Below are positions 56,916 through 64,000 of a stretch of DNA of 64,000 nucleotides, one piece after another. Position 1 is the first letter of the stretch, and every line of letters starts with the position of its first letter. Under the pieces are notes generated by a model, which searched no databases, was not told the origin of the DNA, and saw nothing but the letters and a program-made list of their open reading frames with translations. The translations under genes were made by a program, and so were the position numbers. Source of the DNA: JBBROS01 sp963792675 (GTDB taxonomy: Bacteria; Pseudomonadota; Alphaproteobacteria; Acetobacterales; Acetobacteraceae); the NCBI GenBank assembly GCA_963792675.1, contig CAWBWT010000002.1, positions 1,922,001 to 1,986,000 of the forward strand, read 5' to 3'.

Positions 56916-57933
56916 TCACGCCGGGACGAGGTCGGCGCTGCGGTGGTGATGCACGCGGTCCATCAGGGCGCGGATCACCTCGGGCAGGTTCTCGCCGGTG
57001 ACGCCGGACAGCAGCATGACGTCCTGGCCGCTGAGCCCGGCGCAGCGCGGCGCGGCGGACGCCGATCTCATGCGGGGTCATGGCGTCTACCTTGTTCAGC
57101 ACCAGCAGCTCGGGCTTGTCCGCGAGGCCGCCGCCATAGGCCTGCAGCTCCTCCCGGACCGTGCGCCAGGCGGCCACGGGGCTTTTGGCGGTGCCGTCGA
57201 TCAGGTGCAGCAGCACGGAACAGCGCTCGACGTGGCCGAGGAACCGGTCGCCGAGGCCGGCACCCTCATGCGCGCCTTCGATCAGGCCGGGGATGTCGGC
57301 GATGACGAACTCTTCCGAATGGTTCAGCCGAACCACGCCGAGCTGCGGGTGCAGCGTCGTGAACGGGTAGTCGGCGATCTTCGGCCGGGCCGCGGACACC
57401 ACGGAGAGGAAGGTGCTCTTGCCGGCGTTCGGCAGGCCGACCAGGCCGACATCGGCGATCAGCTTGAGGCGCAGCCAAACCCAGCGCTCCTCGCCGGGGT
57501 AGCCCGGCGTCGCCTTGCGCGGGGCGCGGTTGGTGCTGCTCTTGAAGTGGGCGTTGCCGTGGCCGCCATCGCCGCCGCGGCAGAGCACGACGCGCTTGCC
57601 CGGCGCATCGAGGTCGGCGAGCAGCGTCTCCTTGTCGTCGGCCAGGATCTGGGTTCCGATCGGCACCTCGATCACCACGTCGGGCGCGCCGGCGCCGGTG
57701 CGGTCGCTGCCGGCGCCGTTGCCGCCCTTGGGCGCGCGGAAATGCTGGGTGTAGCGGAAGTCGATCAGCGTGTTCAGGTTTTCGGCGGCGACGAACACGA
57801 TGTCACCGCCCTTGCCGCCGTTGCCGCCGTCGGGGCCGCCGAACTCCAGGTACTTCTCCCGGCGGAAGGCGACGACGCCGTTCCCGCCGTCACCGGAGCG
57901 CGTGTAGATCTTAGCCTGGTCGAGGAACTTCAT
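56916..57933 (-). CDS. obgE: GTPase Obg (one frameshift as written)
   Basis: Ribosome-associated GTPase, essential in bacteria. ATG at 57933: MKFLDQAKIYTRSGDGGNGVVAFRREKYLEFGGPDGGNGGKGG, the Gly-rich Obg domain. G domain: GLPNAGKSTF (G1), DIPGLIEGAHEGAGLG (G3), NKVDAM (G4). Near 57050 a one-base shift restores the end: SGQDVMLLSGVTGENLPEVIRALMD, VHHHRSADLVPA and the stop at 56916. About 340 aa. Confidence 0.94.
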
Positions 57934-57948
57934 GATTGCCCTGAATGC

Positions 57949-57975
57949 AAAAGGGGCCGGCGCAAGCCGACCCCT
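57949..57975 (-). terminator. intrinsic terminator between rpmA and obgE
   Basis: On the minus strand: AGGGGTCGGC-TTGC-GCCGGCCCCT followed by TTTT. It lies 26 bases after the rpmA stop and 16 bases before the obgE ATG, so it can end rplU-rpmA transcripts or set the ratio passed into obgE. Confidence 0.75.
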
Positions 57976-58000
57976 CCGCGTGTGAAAAGCGGCCGGCGGC

Positions 58001-58291
58001 CTACTCGGCGGCGGCCGGCACCGGCGGGTTGTCGTTGGCGGCCGCCTCGACCGAGACGTGCACGCGGCCTTCGGCCTTGCGGGTGAACTTCACGTGGCCG
58101 TCGACCAGCGCAAAGATCGTGTGATCCTTGCCGAGGCCGACATTGAGGCCGGGCTTCATCTTGGTGCCGCGCTGGCGGATGATGATGTTGCCGGCGACGA
58201 CGCTCTCGCCGCCGAACTTCTTGACGCCGAGGCGGCGTCCGGCGGTGTCGCGCCCGTTGCGGGACGAGCCGCCTGCTTTCTTGTGTGCCAT
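58001..58291 (-). CDS. rpmA: 50S ribosomal protein L27
   Basis: A 96-residue bL27: MAHKKAGGSSRNGRDTAGRRLGVKKFGGE, RQRGTKMKPG, FALVDGHVKF. Downstream of rplU by 12 bases. Slightly longer than usual because of an Ala/Asn/Pro tail (AANDNPPVPAAAE). Confidence 0.98.
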   Translation of the reverse strand: MAHKKAGGSSRNGRDTAGRRLGVKKFGGESVVAGNIIIRQRGTKMKPGLNVGLGKDHTIFALVDGHVKFTRKAEGRVHVSVEAAANDNPPVPAAAE

Positions 58292-58303
58292 GAGGTGGTC
58301 TCC

Positions 58304-58723
58304 TTACGCCGGGACGGTTTCGCCAGGGGCGGGTGCCTCGGCCGTTGCCTCGACCGGCACCGGCGCCTCGGACCCGGCAGGCTGCTCCTTGAGCGGCGGC
58401 TGATGTCCGTCCGCCATGATGCCCGCAACGCGCACGACCGTGACGTGTTGCCGATGGCCGTTCTTGCGGCGGCTGTTCTGGCGGCGCCGCTTCTTGAAGA
58501 TGATCACCTTGTCGAGCCGATCCTGGGCGATGACGGTCGCCGTCACGGTCGCACCGGCCACGACCGGGGTGCCAAGCGTGGTGCCGCCGGCCGCACTGCC
58601 GACCGCGAGCACATCGGTGAAGGTGATGATGTCACCGGCTTCGCCGGGGAGTTTCTCGATCTTGAGCACGTCGTTCGGAGCGACGCGATATTGCTTTCCG
58701 CCCGTGCGGATAACTGCGTACAT
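58304..58723 (-). CDS. rplU: 50S ribosomal protein L21
   Basis: A 139-residue bL21, start ATG at 58723 (MYAVIRTGGKQYRV). Conserved DKVIIFKKRRRQNSRRKNGHRQ. The body is about 105 residues; a further 35-residue Ala/Pro/Glu tail is a frequent extension in alphaproteobacteria. Confidence 0.98.
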   Translation of the reverse strand: MYAVIRTGGKQYRVAPNDVLKIEKLPGEAGDIITFTDVLAVGSAAGGTTLGTPVVAGATVTATVIAQDRLDKVIIFKKRRRQNSRRKNGHRQHVTVVRVAGIMADGHQPPLKEQPAGSEAPVPVEATAEAPAPGETVPA

Positions 58724-58923
58724 CGAAGCTGTTCCTGATCGGCGGTTCCGGCGTGGCCGGACGGCCCTTTTTGTGGACATGGAGCGACGGGGCTCGTTGG
58801 TCCCGTGCCGGAGCGCGGTGATGTAGTCGGGTCGCACCGCCGTGTCAACGATCGTGTCCGGTCTGCCGGACGCGTCGGAGGCGTTGCAGCGCCGCCGCCG
58901 AGGCCTTATACACCTGCGCCGCA

Positions 58924-59013
<90 letters not shown>

Positions 59014-59046
59014 CACATGAAGCAGATCTGAGGCGTGGCGCGGCGG

Positions 59047-60306
59047 CTACCGGGCGCGACCCGGGGCTGGGCCGGACAGGTTGCGGGCGAGCCACTCCTT
59101 ATACTCTTGGAACAGCGCGTCCTGCGCTTCCGGCGTCTGAACGGCGTAGCCGGTCCGGTGCAGGAAGGCGCCGAAATCCAGCCGCAATTGCGACTCGCTG
59201 ATGCCGGCCAGCAAGCCTTCCGCCTCACCGGTCGGATGGGCCGGCGGGTTGCTGGCCATCGACGGCTCCGCCGGCGGGTTGCTGGCCATCGACGGCTCCG
59301 CCGGCGCGGCGGCAGACGGTCCGGCATCGGTGACAGGGCCGGCGGCCGGTGCCTCGGCCGCCGAGCCGACGCCCGGGACGGCAGGTTCGGCACTTGCGGT
59401 TGCTTGCGGCACGCTTGCCTCGGTCGCTGATCTGACTGGGGAGGACGGCTCCGGCGGCGACAGCATGAGCAGGAGGGCGGCGGCGGCGGCCAGCAACGCC
59501 GTCCCCAGCCCGACCTCGTGCAAGCGCGGCAGGAAAGGTTCGGACGGCGCGGTCTTCGGCTGCCCCGCGGGCTTCGAGTGCAGCTTGGCGGGCAGCCCGG
59601 TCCGAGGCGTGTCGTCGTCGAGCCCGACGGACGGCCGGGTGTCCGTGTCCCCCGCCATCGTGGCGGTCCTGACCGTGCGCTCCACCGTCCGCAGCCAGGC
59701 CGGCGTGGGCGCCGCCTTGGACGGATCCGGCAGGCGCTCCTGCCCGGACTCGGCCTGCTTCGCGGCATCGTCGAGCGGGATCAGCATGACCGGGTGCAGG
59801 CTGTCCGTCCCGACCAGCCCGGCCGGCGGCAACAGGTCGAGCAGCGCTGGATTTCCGGCCAGTACCAGCTGCAGCCGCGGCAGTTGCCGATCATGCGGCT
59901 CGATCAGTCGTGCGAGGACCAGCAGCGCGTCCGCCTCCAGGGTATGGGCGTCGTTGATCGCGACCACGAGCGACAGCCCATGATCGGCCCGGTCCAAGAT
60001 GGCGGCCTTCAGCGCGGCCGCCTCATCGTCGGACGCCGGGTCGCCGCCGACTTGAACGAGCAGACGCGACAGGCTGAGCGGCGCTTTCAGCGGATTGCCG
60101 ACACGAAGGACCGGGCCGGCCAGCCCGGCCAGCACGGCTTCGAACGCGCGCGTCGCTAGGGACCGGGCGGAGCCGGTCAGCACGACTGCGCGGCCATCAT
60201 CGGAAAGGAACGCATTCACGCGGCCCGGCAGATCGGTGCCGCCCGGCGGAGCCAGGTCGACGGGCTGCGTGACGGGCATCAGCGACGTGGAAGCGGTCTG
60301 GGTCAT
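59047..60306 (-). CDS. membrane protein with degenerate AAA/ExeA-like domain
   Basis: A 419-residue protein, ATG at 60306. Residues about 30-180 resemble the ExeA/GspA-type ATPase fold (LPRLQLVLAGNPALLDLL is the typical 'Q/LVLAGxPxL' element), but the P-loop position reads GSARSLAT without Lys and the Walker B position reads LVVAINDAHTL, so nucleotide hydrolysis is unlikely. A linker leads to one membrane helix (about 264-284), then a long Ala/Pro segment with a 10-residue duplicated unit and a C-terminal domain ending LARNLSGPAPGRAR. Six bases after a lipoprotein gene; probably an envelope assembly factor, but this is inference. Confidence 0.65.
   Translation of the reverse strand: MTQTASTSLMPVTQPVDLAPPGGTDLPGRVNAFLSDDGRAVVLTGSARSLATRAFEAVLAGLAGPVLRVGNPLKAPLSLSRLLVQVGGDPASDDEAAALKAAILDRADHGLSLVVAINDAHTLEADALLVLARLIEPHDRQLPRLQLVLAGNPALLDLLPPAGLVGTDSLHPVMLIPLDDAAKQAESGQERLPDPSKAAPTPAWLRTVERTVRTATMAGDTDTRPSVGLDDDTPRTGLPAKLHSKPAGQPKTAPSEPFLPRLHEVGLGTALLAAAAALLLMLSPPEPSSPVRSATEASVPQATASAEPAVPGVGSAAEAPAAGPVTDAGPSAAAPAEPSMASNPPAEPSMASNPPAHPTGEAEGLLAGISESQLRLDFGAFLHRTGYAVQTPEAQDALFQEYKEWLARNLSGPAPGRAR
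59241..59300. repeat. two exact 30-bp tandem units in a coding region
   Basis: The unit, starting CCGGCGGGTTGCTGGCCATC, occurs twice in direct succession and encodes two copies of a 10-residue unit (PAEPSMASNP) in the linker of the membrane protein. Confidence 0.9.
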
Positions 60307-60311
60307 CGTTG

Positions 60312-60638
60312 TCACCGTTGCGCTGGGGGACAGGGTTCGCTGGTGACGGCTGGCTCGGCGCCGGGCCGCTGCGCTCCGGCCGCCTCTTCCTCGGTGAAGG
60401 CGCGGAACAACCGTTCCTTGTCGGCATCGTTGGAGCCGGCCGGCTCGGCCGCGGCTGGACCGCAGGCCGGGGCAAGATTGGACGTCGGCTTCTGCTGCGT
60501 TTGAGCCAACCGGGCCGACCGCGCTGGGCGAGGCGCTGCCGCGACCGGACGCAGCTTGATCGGTTCGGGCTTCGTGCAAGCAGCCAATCCCGGAAGCAAT
60601 CCAAGAAGCAACAGGCTCGGGAAGGGACGTGCTCTCAA
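60312..60638 (-). CDS. small predicted lipoprotein
   Basis: A 108-residue protein from the TTG at 60638, with AAAGGA upstream. Signal peptide with lipobox LAAC (LLLGLLPGLAACTKPEP), then a Pro/Ala/Arg-rich region and KERLFRAFTEEEAAG. Five bases upstream of the degenerate ATPase-like gene and likely co-transcribed. Confidence 0.7.
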   Translation of the reverse strand: MRARPFPSLLLLGLLPGLAACTKPEPIKLRPVAAAPRPARSARLAQTQQKPTSNLAPACGPAAAEPAGSNDADKERLFRAFTEEEAAGAQRPGAEPAVTSEPCPPAQR

Positions 60639-61044
60639 GCCGAATCCTTTCTGTCAGTCCACAACGCCATGTACCAGGGCGCCGCTCGTCGCCCCAAACC
60701 TCGCTCCGTCCCGGCTTCATATCCGATGACGGTCGGCCCGCGCCGGCTATTCCCGATCCGAGCCCCCACTACCAATCACTCGAACGTGGCCGTCTTGCGG
60801 CAGCGGGGGCCTTCTTCCTGTGCGAACGCTCAACGCTACGCGAGGCATTGGGGGCAGTTTCACGATTGGAGGTTGCCGCATTGGATGTCCTGGCGCACCA
60901 CCGGCCGAATGCGCAGCACATCGTCATCCGGCCCGGCAGGTCCCAGGGGTGGACCCCGCTGCTGGATGGCGACTGCGACGGGCGGGCGGCGTGTGTTGCT
61001 CGAATACCACGGCTCGGCAGTCGCCGACCGTTGGCCGGCTCGCG
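60639..61044. other. 406-base region without a recognised gene
   Basis: Open frames exist on the plus strand but none shows a domain, a ribosome site or coherent composition. It separates the lipoprotein gene from the ABC permease gene. It should contain the promoter of the lipoprotein operon, but I cannot place it with confidence. Confidence 0.4.
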
Positions 61045-61902
61045 TCAGTGCTGCTGCTGCCAGCGCAGCAGGTAGCTTTGCAGCCGGCGGATCAAGCCCG
61101 ACAGCGCGACGCCGACCGTCATCAGCACGAACACCGCCACCATCATCCCCGCCGCCTCGCCGCGCGCCTCCGATTCAATGATCAGCCGGCCGATGCCGAA
61201 CTCGGCGCCGATGAACTCGCCGACGATGACGCCGATCAGCGCGAACGAGATCGCCGGCGATAGGGACGCGAACACCCAGGCCATGGTCGACGGGATGATG
61301 ACCGTGCGGGTGATCTGCCATTCCGACGCGCCCAGCAGGCGCGAGGCGTTGACGTAGTCGCGGTCCACCGAGCGGGCGCCCTCGAAGGTGTTGAAGAACA
61401 CCAGGAACACCACGACGATCCACGAGGTGGCGATCTTGGAGGCGTCGCCGATGCCGAAGGCCAGGATGATGATCGGCGCCAGCGCGATGCGCGGGATCGA
61501 GTTCACCGCGGTCACGAACGGCTCGAAGATTTCTGAAAGCCGGCGCGACCGTCCCAGGATCAGGCCGAGCACGACGCCGCTGGAGACGCCAAGCACGAAG
61601 CCGAAGAAGGTGTTCTTCAGCGTGACCGCGACCGCCTTCCACAAATTGTTCTCGTAGCGGTCGAGGCAGGCGGAAAACTCGCCCGAGCTGAGGCTAGTCC
61701 AGCTGCCGGCGCGATTCTCCAAGCAACTGAGGCGGAGGAATTGGCGCCAGATCTCGGTCGGCCGCGACACGAAGTAGGGGTCGAGCATGTCCGGCACCGC
61801 CCAGGGTGCCACCGCGCGCAGCGACCAACCCCACTGCCACACGGCCAGCACCGCCAGCGTGATGGCGACCTGCCAGGCGAGCGTCGACAGCCGCCGGGTC
61901 AT
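61045..61902 (-). CDS. ABC transporter permease (SsuC/TauC type)
   Basis: A 285-residue permease with about six helices; the ATG at 61902 overlaps the ATPase stop by four bases. BPD-type coupling loop: RSVDRDYVNASRLLGASEWQITRTVIIPSTMAWVF. Belongs to the nitrate/sulfonate/taurine or thiamine-precursor group. Confidence 0.92.
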   Translation of the reverse strand: MTRRLSTLAWQVAITLAVLAVWQWGWSLRAVAPWAVPDMLDPYFVSRPTEIWRQFLRLSCLENRAGSWTSLSSGEFSACLDRYENNLWKAVAVTLKNTFFGFVLGVSSGVVLGLILGRSRRLSEIFEPFVTAVNSIPRIALAPIIILAFGIGDASKIATSWIVVVFLVFFNTFEGARSVDRDYVNASRLLGASEWQITRTVIIPSTMAWVFASLSPAISFALIGVIVGEFIGAEFGIGRLIIESEARGEAAGMMVAVFVLMTVGVALSGLIRRLQSYLLRWQQQH

Positions 61903-62732
61903 GCGCTGCGGCCCTTGGCGAACTCCTCGCCAAGGGAGTGCCACACGCGGGAGAACAGCGCCGCGTAGGCCGGCGTTTCGCGCAACGCGACGCCGTCGCG
62001 CGGGCGGGGGAAATCGACCGGAAAAATGTCCTTGATGCGGCCGGGGCGGGCGGAGAACAGAATGATGCGGTCGGCAAGCGTCAGCGCCTCGCCGAGATCG
62101 TGGGTGACGAACAGCACGGTCTGCTGCTCACGCTCCCAGATCCGGAGCAGCACGTCGTGCATGTCGAGCTTGGTGTGGGTGTCGAGCGCGCCGAACGGCT
62201 CGTCCATCAGCAGGATTTCCGGTTCCTTGACCAACGTCCGCATCAGCGAGGCGCGCTGCCGCATGCCGCCCGACAACGAGGAGGGGTAGGCGTTCTCGAA
62301 GCCGCGCAGCCCGACCCGGGCCACCGCCGCCTCGACCCGGGCGCGGCGCTCGGCGGCCGGCGTGCCGGCCAGCTCGAGCCCGTAGCCGATGTTGGCGGCG
62401 ACCGTGCGCCAGGGGAACAGCGTGTCTTTCTGGTAGACGTAGCCGACCTGCGGCGTGGTGCGGCCCGGCACCACCGCGCGCCCGTCGATCAGCGCCTGGC
62501 CGGCCGACGGCGCCAGGAGGGTGGCGATCATGTTCAGCACCGTGCTCTTGCCGGAGCCGGACGGGCCGAGCAGGGCGACGAACTCGCCCTCGCGCACCTG
62601 GAACGACACGTCCTGTACCGCGTCGATGCGCCGCCCATCGAGCTGGAACGACTTGCCCAGGCCGCGCACGTCGATGCGGCAAGGGCGCTGCGTGGCGGCC
62701 CCGGCCGGGTGCGCCGCCGCTTCCCGCAGCAT
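61899..62732 (-). CDS. ABC transporter ATPase (SsuB/TauB type)
   Basis: A 277-residue ATPase; the ATG at 62732 overlaps the binding-protein stop (TGATG). Walker A LLGPSGSGKST, Q-loop YVYQKDTLFPWRTVAAN, signature LSGGMRQRASL, Walker B ILLMDEPFGALD and VTHDLGEAL. Confidence 0.94.
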   Translation of the reverse strand: MLREAAAHPAGAATQRPCRIDVRGLGKSFQLDGRRIDAVQDVSFQVREGEFVALLGPSGSGKSTVLNMIATLLAPSAGQALIDGRAVVPGRTTPQVGYVYQKDTLFPWRTVAANIGYGLELAGTPAAERRARVEAAVARVGLRGFENAYPSSLSGGMRQRASLMRTLVKEPEILLMDEPFGALDTHTKLDMHDVLLRIWEREQQTVLFVTHDLGEALTLADRIILFSARPGRIKDIFPVDFPRPRDGVALRETPAYAALFSRVWHSLGEEFAKGRSA

Positions 62733-63781
62733 CAGGCCGGATACTTGGCGTTCGCCTTGCGCACGAACTCGCCCGCATGCACCTCGGACAGCTTGACCGG
62801 CGCCACCCCGGTCATCTCGCGGAACCAAACCTTGGCGCCATGCTCGAAATCGGCCTCGGCGATCAGCCCGGTGGGGTTGTCGACCGCCTTGGTGCCGGCG
62901 ATCTCGATCAGGTTCGCGGCGCGCGAGGTGCTGCCGACGAACGGCTCGACCGTCTGGTACACCTCGTCGGGGCTGTGGTCGTGGATCCATCGCGCGGCGC
63001 GGACCACGGCGTTGGTCCAAGCCTGGACGAGCGCCGGATCGCGGTCGATCGTCGCCTGCAGGCAGTAGTTGACCGTGACCGGCACCGGGCCGCCGATCAC
63101 CTTGTTCCAGTTGGCGGCGTCGGAGCCGTCGTAGATCATCTTGCCGTAGCCCTGGGATTCGACCTCGGTGACCAGCGACATGCTGTTGACCAGGATGTCG
63201 ATCTGCTTGGATTTCAGCGTGCCCAGCATGGTGTCCACGTTGCCGACGCCGAGCCAGGTGACCATGCCCCCGAAGCCGAGCTGCTCCATGTAGTAGCTGG
63301 CCCAGACATGCGTGGTGCCACCGATCGAGGAAACGCCGATGATCGGCTTGCGTCCGTCGGGGCGGCGCCAGGCGACGAACTTTGCCAGATCGTCAATGCC
63401 TTGCGCGAACAAGTCAGCACGCAGCATGAACTGCAGCCCGGTGCTGATGCGGTCCACCCCGGTCAAGGCCTTGGCCGGGCGGCCCTTGTTGGTCAGCAGC
63501 ATCGGATGCACGAAGTCGGCGATGCCGAAATCGCCCTGACCGGAGGCGATGATCTCGCGCGTCTTCACCCCGCTGCCGCCTTGCACGAGGCGGCTGTCGA
63601 TCCCCTCATCCTTGAAGAAGCCGCGGCCCTGGGCCACGAACTGGACCTGGTAGTTGCAGGTCGCGACCGGGTAGATGCCCTTGCCGGCCAGCGCCGCCCG
63701 GGCGCCGCCGGGAAGCGCTGCGAGCGCTGTGCCGGCCCCCAGCACGGTCACGAGCTGGCGTCGCGATACGATCGAAACCAT
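62732..63781 (-). CDS. ABC transporter substrate-binding protein (NMT1/THI5-like)
   Basis: A 349-residue exported protein. ATG at 63781 with GGGGGA nine bases upstream; the GTG two codons earlier is less well spaced. Leader SRRQLVTVLGAGTALAALPGG has an RR pair, so Tat export is possible. NMT1-like core: VQFVAQGRGFFKDEGIDSRLVQGGSG, GDFGIADFV, VNSMSLVTEVESQGYG. Aromatic sulfonate, nitrate or pyrimidine-type ligands are typical of the family; the ligand here is unknown. First gene of the three-gene importer operon. Confidence 0.9.
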   Translation of the reverse strand: MVSIVSRRQLVTVLGAGTALAALPGGARAALAGKGIYPVATCNYQVQFVAQGRGFFKDEGIDSRLVQGGSGVKTREIIASGQGDFGIADFVHPMLLTNKGRPAKALTGVDRISTGLQFMLRADLFAQGIDDLAKFVAWRRPDGRKPIIGVSSIGGTTHVWASYYMEQLGFGGMVTWLGVGNVDTMLGTLKSKQIDILVNSMSLVTEVESQGYGKMIYDGSDAANWNKVIGGPVPVTVNYCLQATIDRDPALVQAWTNAVVRAARWIHDHSPDEVYQTVEPFVGSTSRAANLIEIAGTKAVDNPTGLIAEADFEHGAKVWFREMTGVAPVKLSEVHAGEFVRKANAKYPA

Positions 63782-63872
63782 CGGCACACATCCCCCGGGC
63801 GTCCTGTTCGGACTCTTATGCGCCGAGTATGACCCGGATCGTTGCGGCTCCGCCAGCCTGCTTTCACACGCG

Positions 63873-64000
63873 TCAGCGGGTCCAGCCCTGGTAGCTGCCG
63901 ACGTTGTCGCGGGTGATCAGCTTCGATTCCATCAGGATCATCGGGTTGTCGGGCTTCTTGCCGTTCATGATGTCGTAGCCGGTTTGTATCGCGAGCTTGC
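63873..64000 (-). CDS. sugar-type ABC substrate-binding protein, 3' end only
   Basis: The last 41 residues (KLAIQTGYDIMNGKKPDNPMILMESKLITRDNVGSYQGWTR) match the C terminus of RbsB-like periplasmic-binding proteins, where 'A-GY-ill-GKKP-' and 'ITRDNV--Y-GW' are typical. The rest lies outside the window. It is a separate unit from the NMT1-type importer. Confidence 0.7.
   Translation of the reverse strand, partial: KLAIQTGYDIMNGKKPDNPMILMESKLITRDNVGSYQGWTR

Noticed and set aside
60639..61044. Possible small plus-strand protein in the gap
   Set aside because: No ribosome site, domain or consistent composition in any of the three frames.

Overview
The window is a high-GC chromosomal segment from an alphaproteobacterium, most likely Acetobacteraceae or a close relative. 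The evidence is the purB-purC-purS-purQ-purL-bolA-grxD gene order, the DUF1285-Nudix-DUF6111-cca block, rplU-rpmA-obgE-proB, glnD beside mutS, and GC-rich intergenic hairpins. I see no prophage, insertion sequence, CRISPR array or plasmid function. It is largely housekeeping chromosome with a few accessory patches.

Layout. 0-3.5 kb: the 5' end of a cysJ-like flavoprotein gene, an SbmA/YddA-type ABC transporter broken by a frameshift, an exported ankyrin protein and a TspO protein. 3.6-10.5 kb: a compact MoxR-DUF58-BatA/DUF4159-VWA operon on the minus strand. 10.6-15.1 kb: a divergent plus-strand run DUF1285-Nudix-DUF6111-cca followed by an ABC exporter. 15.2-19.4 kb: surface or secreted proteins (a beta-strand-repeat protein and a serralysin-like protease) around DUF2161 and WrbA genes. 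19.6-25.3 kb: an exported esterase, a DUF3857/transglutaminase protein and a MarR-OmpR-EnvZ-like regulatory operon. 25.4-29.3 kb: ilvE and a DUF485-actP acetate symporter pair. 29.4-33.7 kb: two amidohydrolases with an oligopeptide-type binding protein but no permease. 34-37 kb: XRE-like and LysR regulators opposite pirin and an FMN reductase. 37-44 kb: glnD, mutS and a KgtP-like transporter. 44-47.5 kb: a PEP-CTERM protein, a SoxC-like molybdoenzyme with its cytochrome, and DUF2461. 47.5-54 kb: grxD-bolA and the purine operon. 54-58.7 kb: TerC, a PRISE-type SDR, proB, obgE, rpmA, rplU. 58.9 kb: tRNA-Ser(CGA). 59-64 kb: a degenerate ATPase-like membrane protein with a lipoprotein, an NMT1-type ABC importer, and the 3' end of a sugar-type binding protein gene.

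Sequence quality is the most important caveat. Many genes that should be intact, several of them normally essential (obgE) or core biosynthetic (purL, purQ, purS, purB, ilvE, glnD), are broken by single-base indels. The indels concentrate in two blocks, about 20.8-25.7 kb and 48.2-53.9 kb, with isolated ones elsewhere. The proteins read cleanly across each break when the frame is shifted by one base, so I interpret these as assembly or sequencing errors rather than gene decay. Coordinates of such genes are given for the whole reconstructed locus and are not multiples of three.

I found no convincing wholly new system. The best second-look items are the Rap1a-like secreted protein embedded in the purine operon, the four-gene MoxR operon with intergenic hairpins, the amidohydrolase lacking the usual HxH metal motif beside an orphan binding protein, and the membrane protein with an apparently dead ATPase fold.
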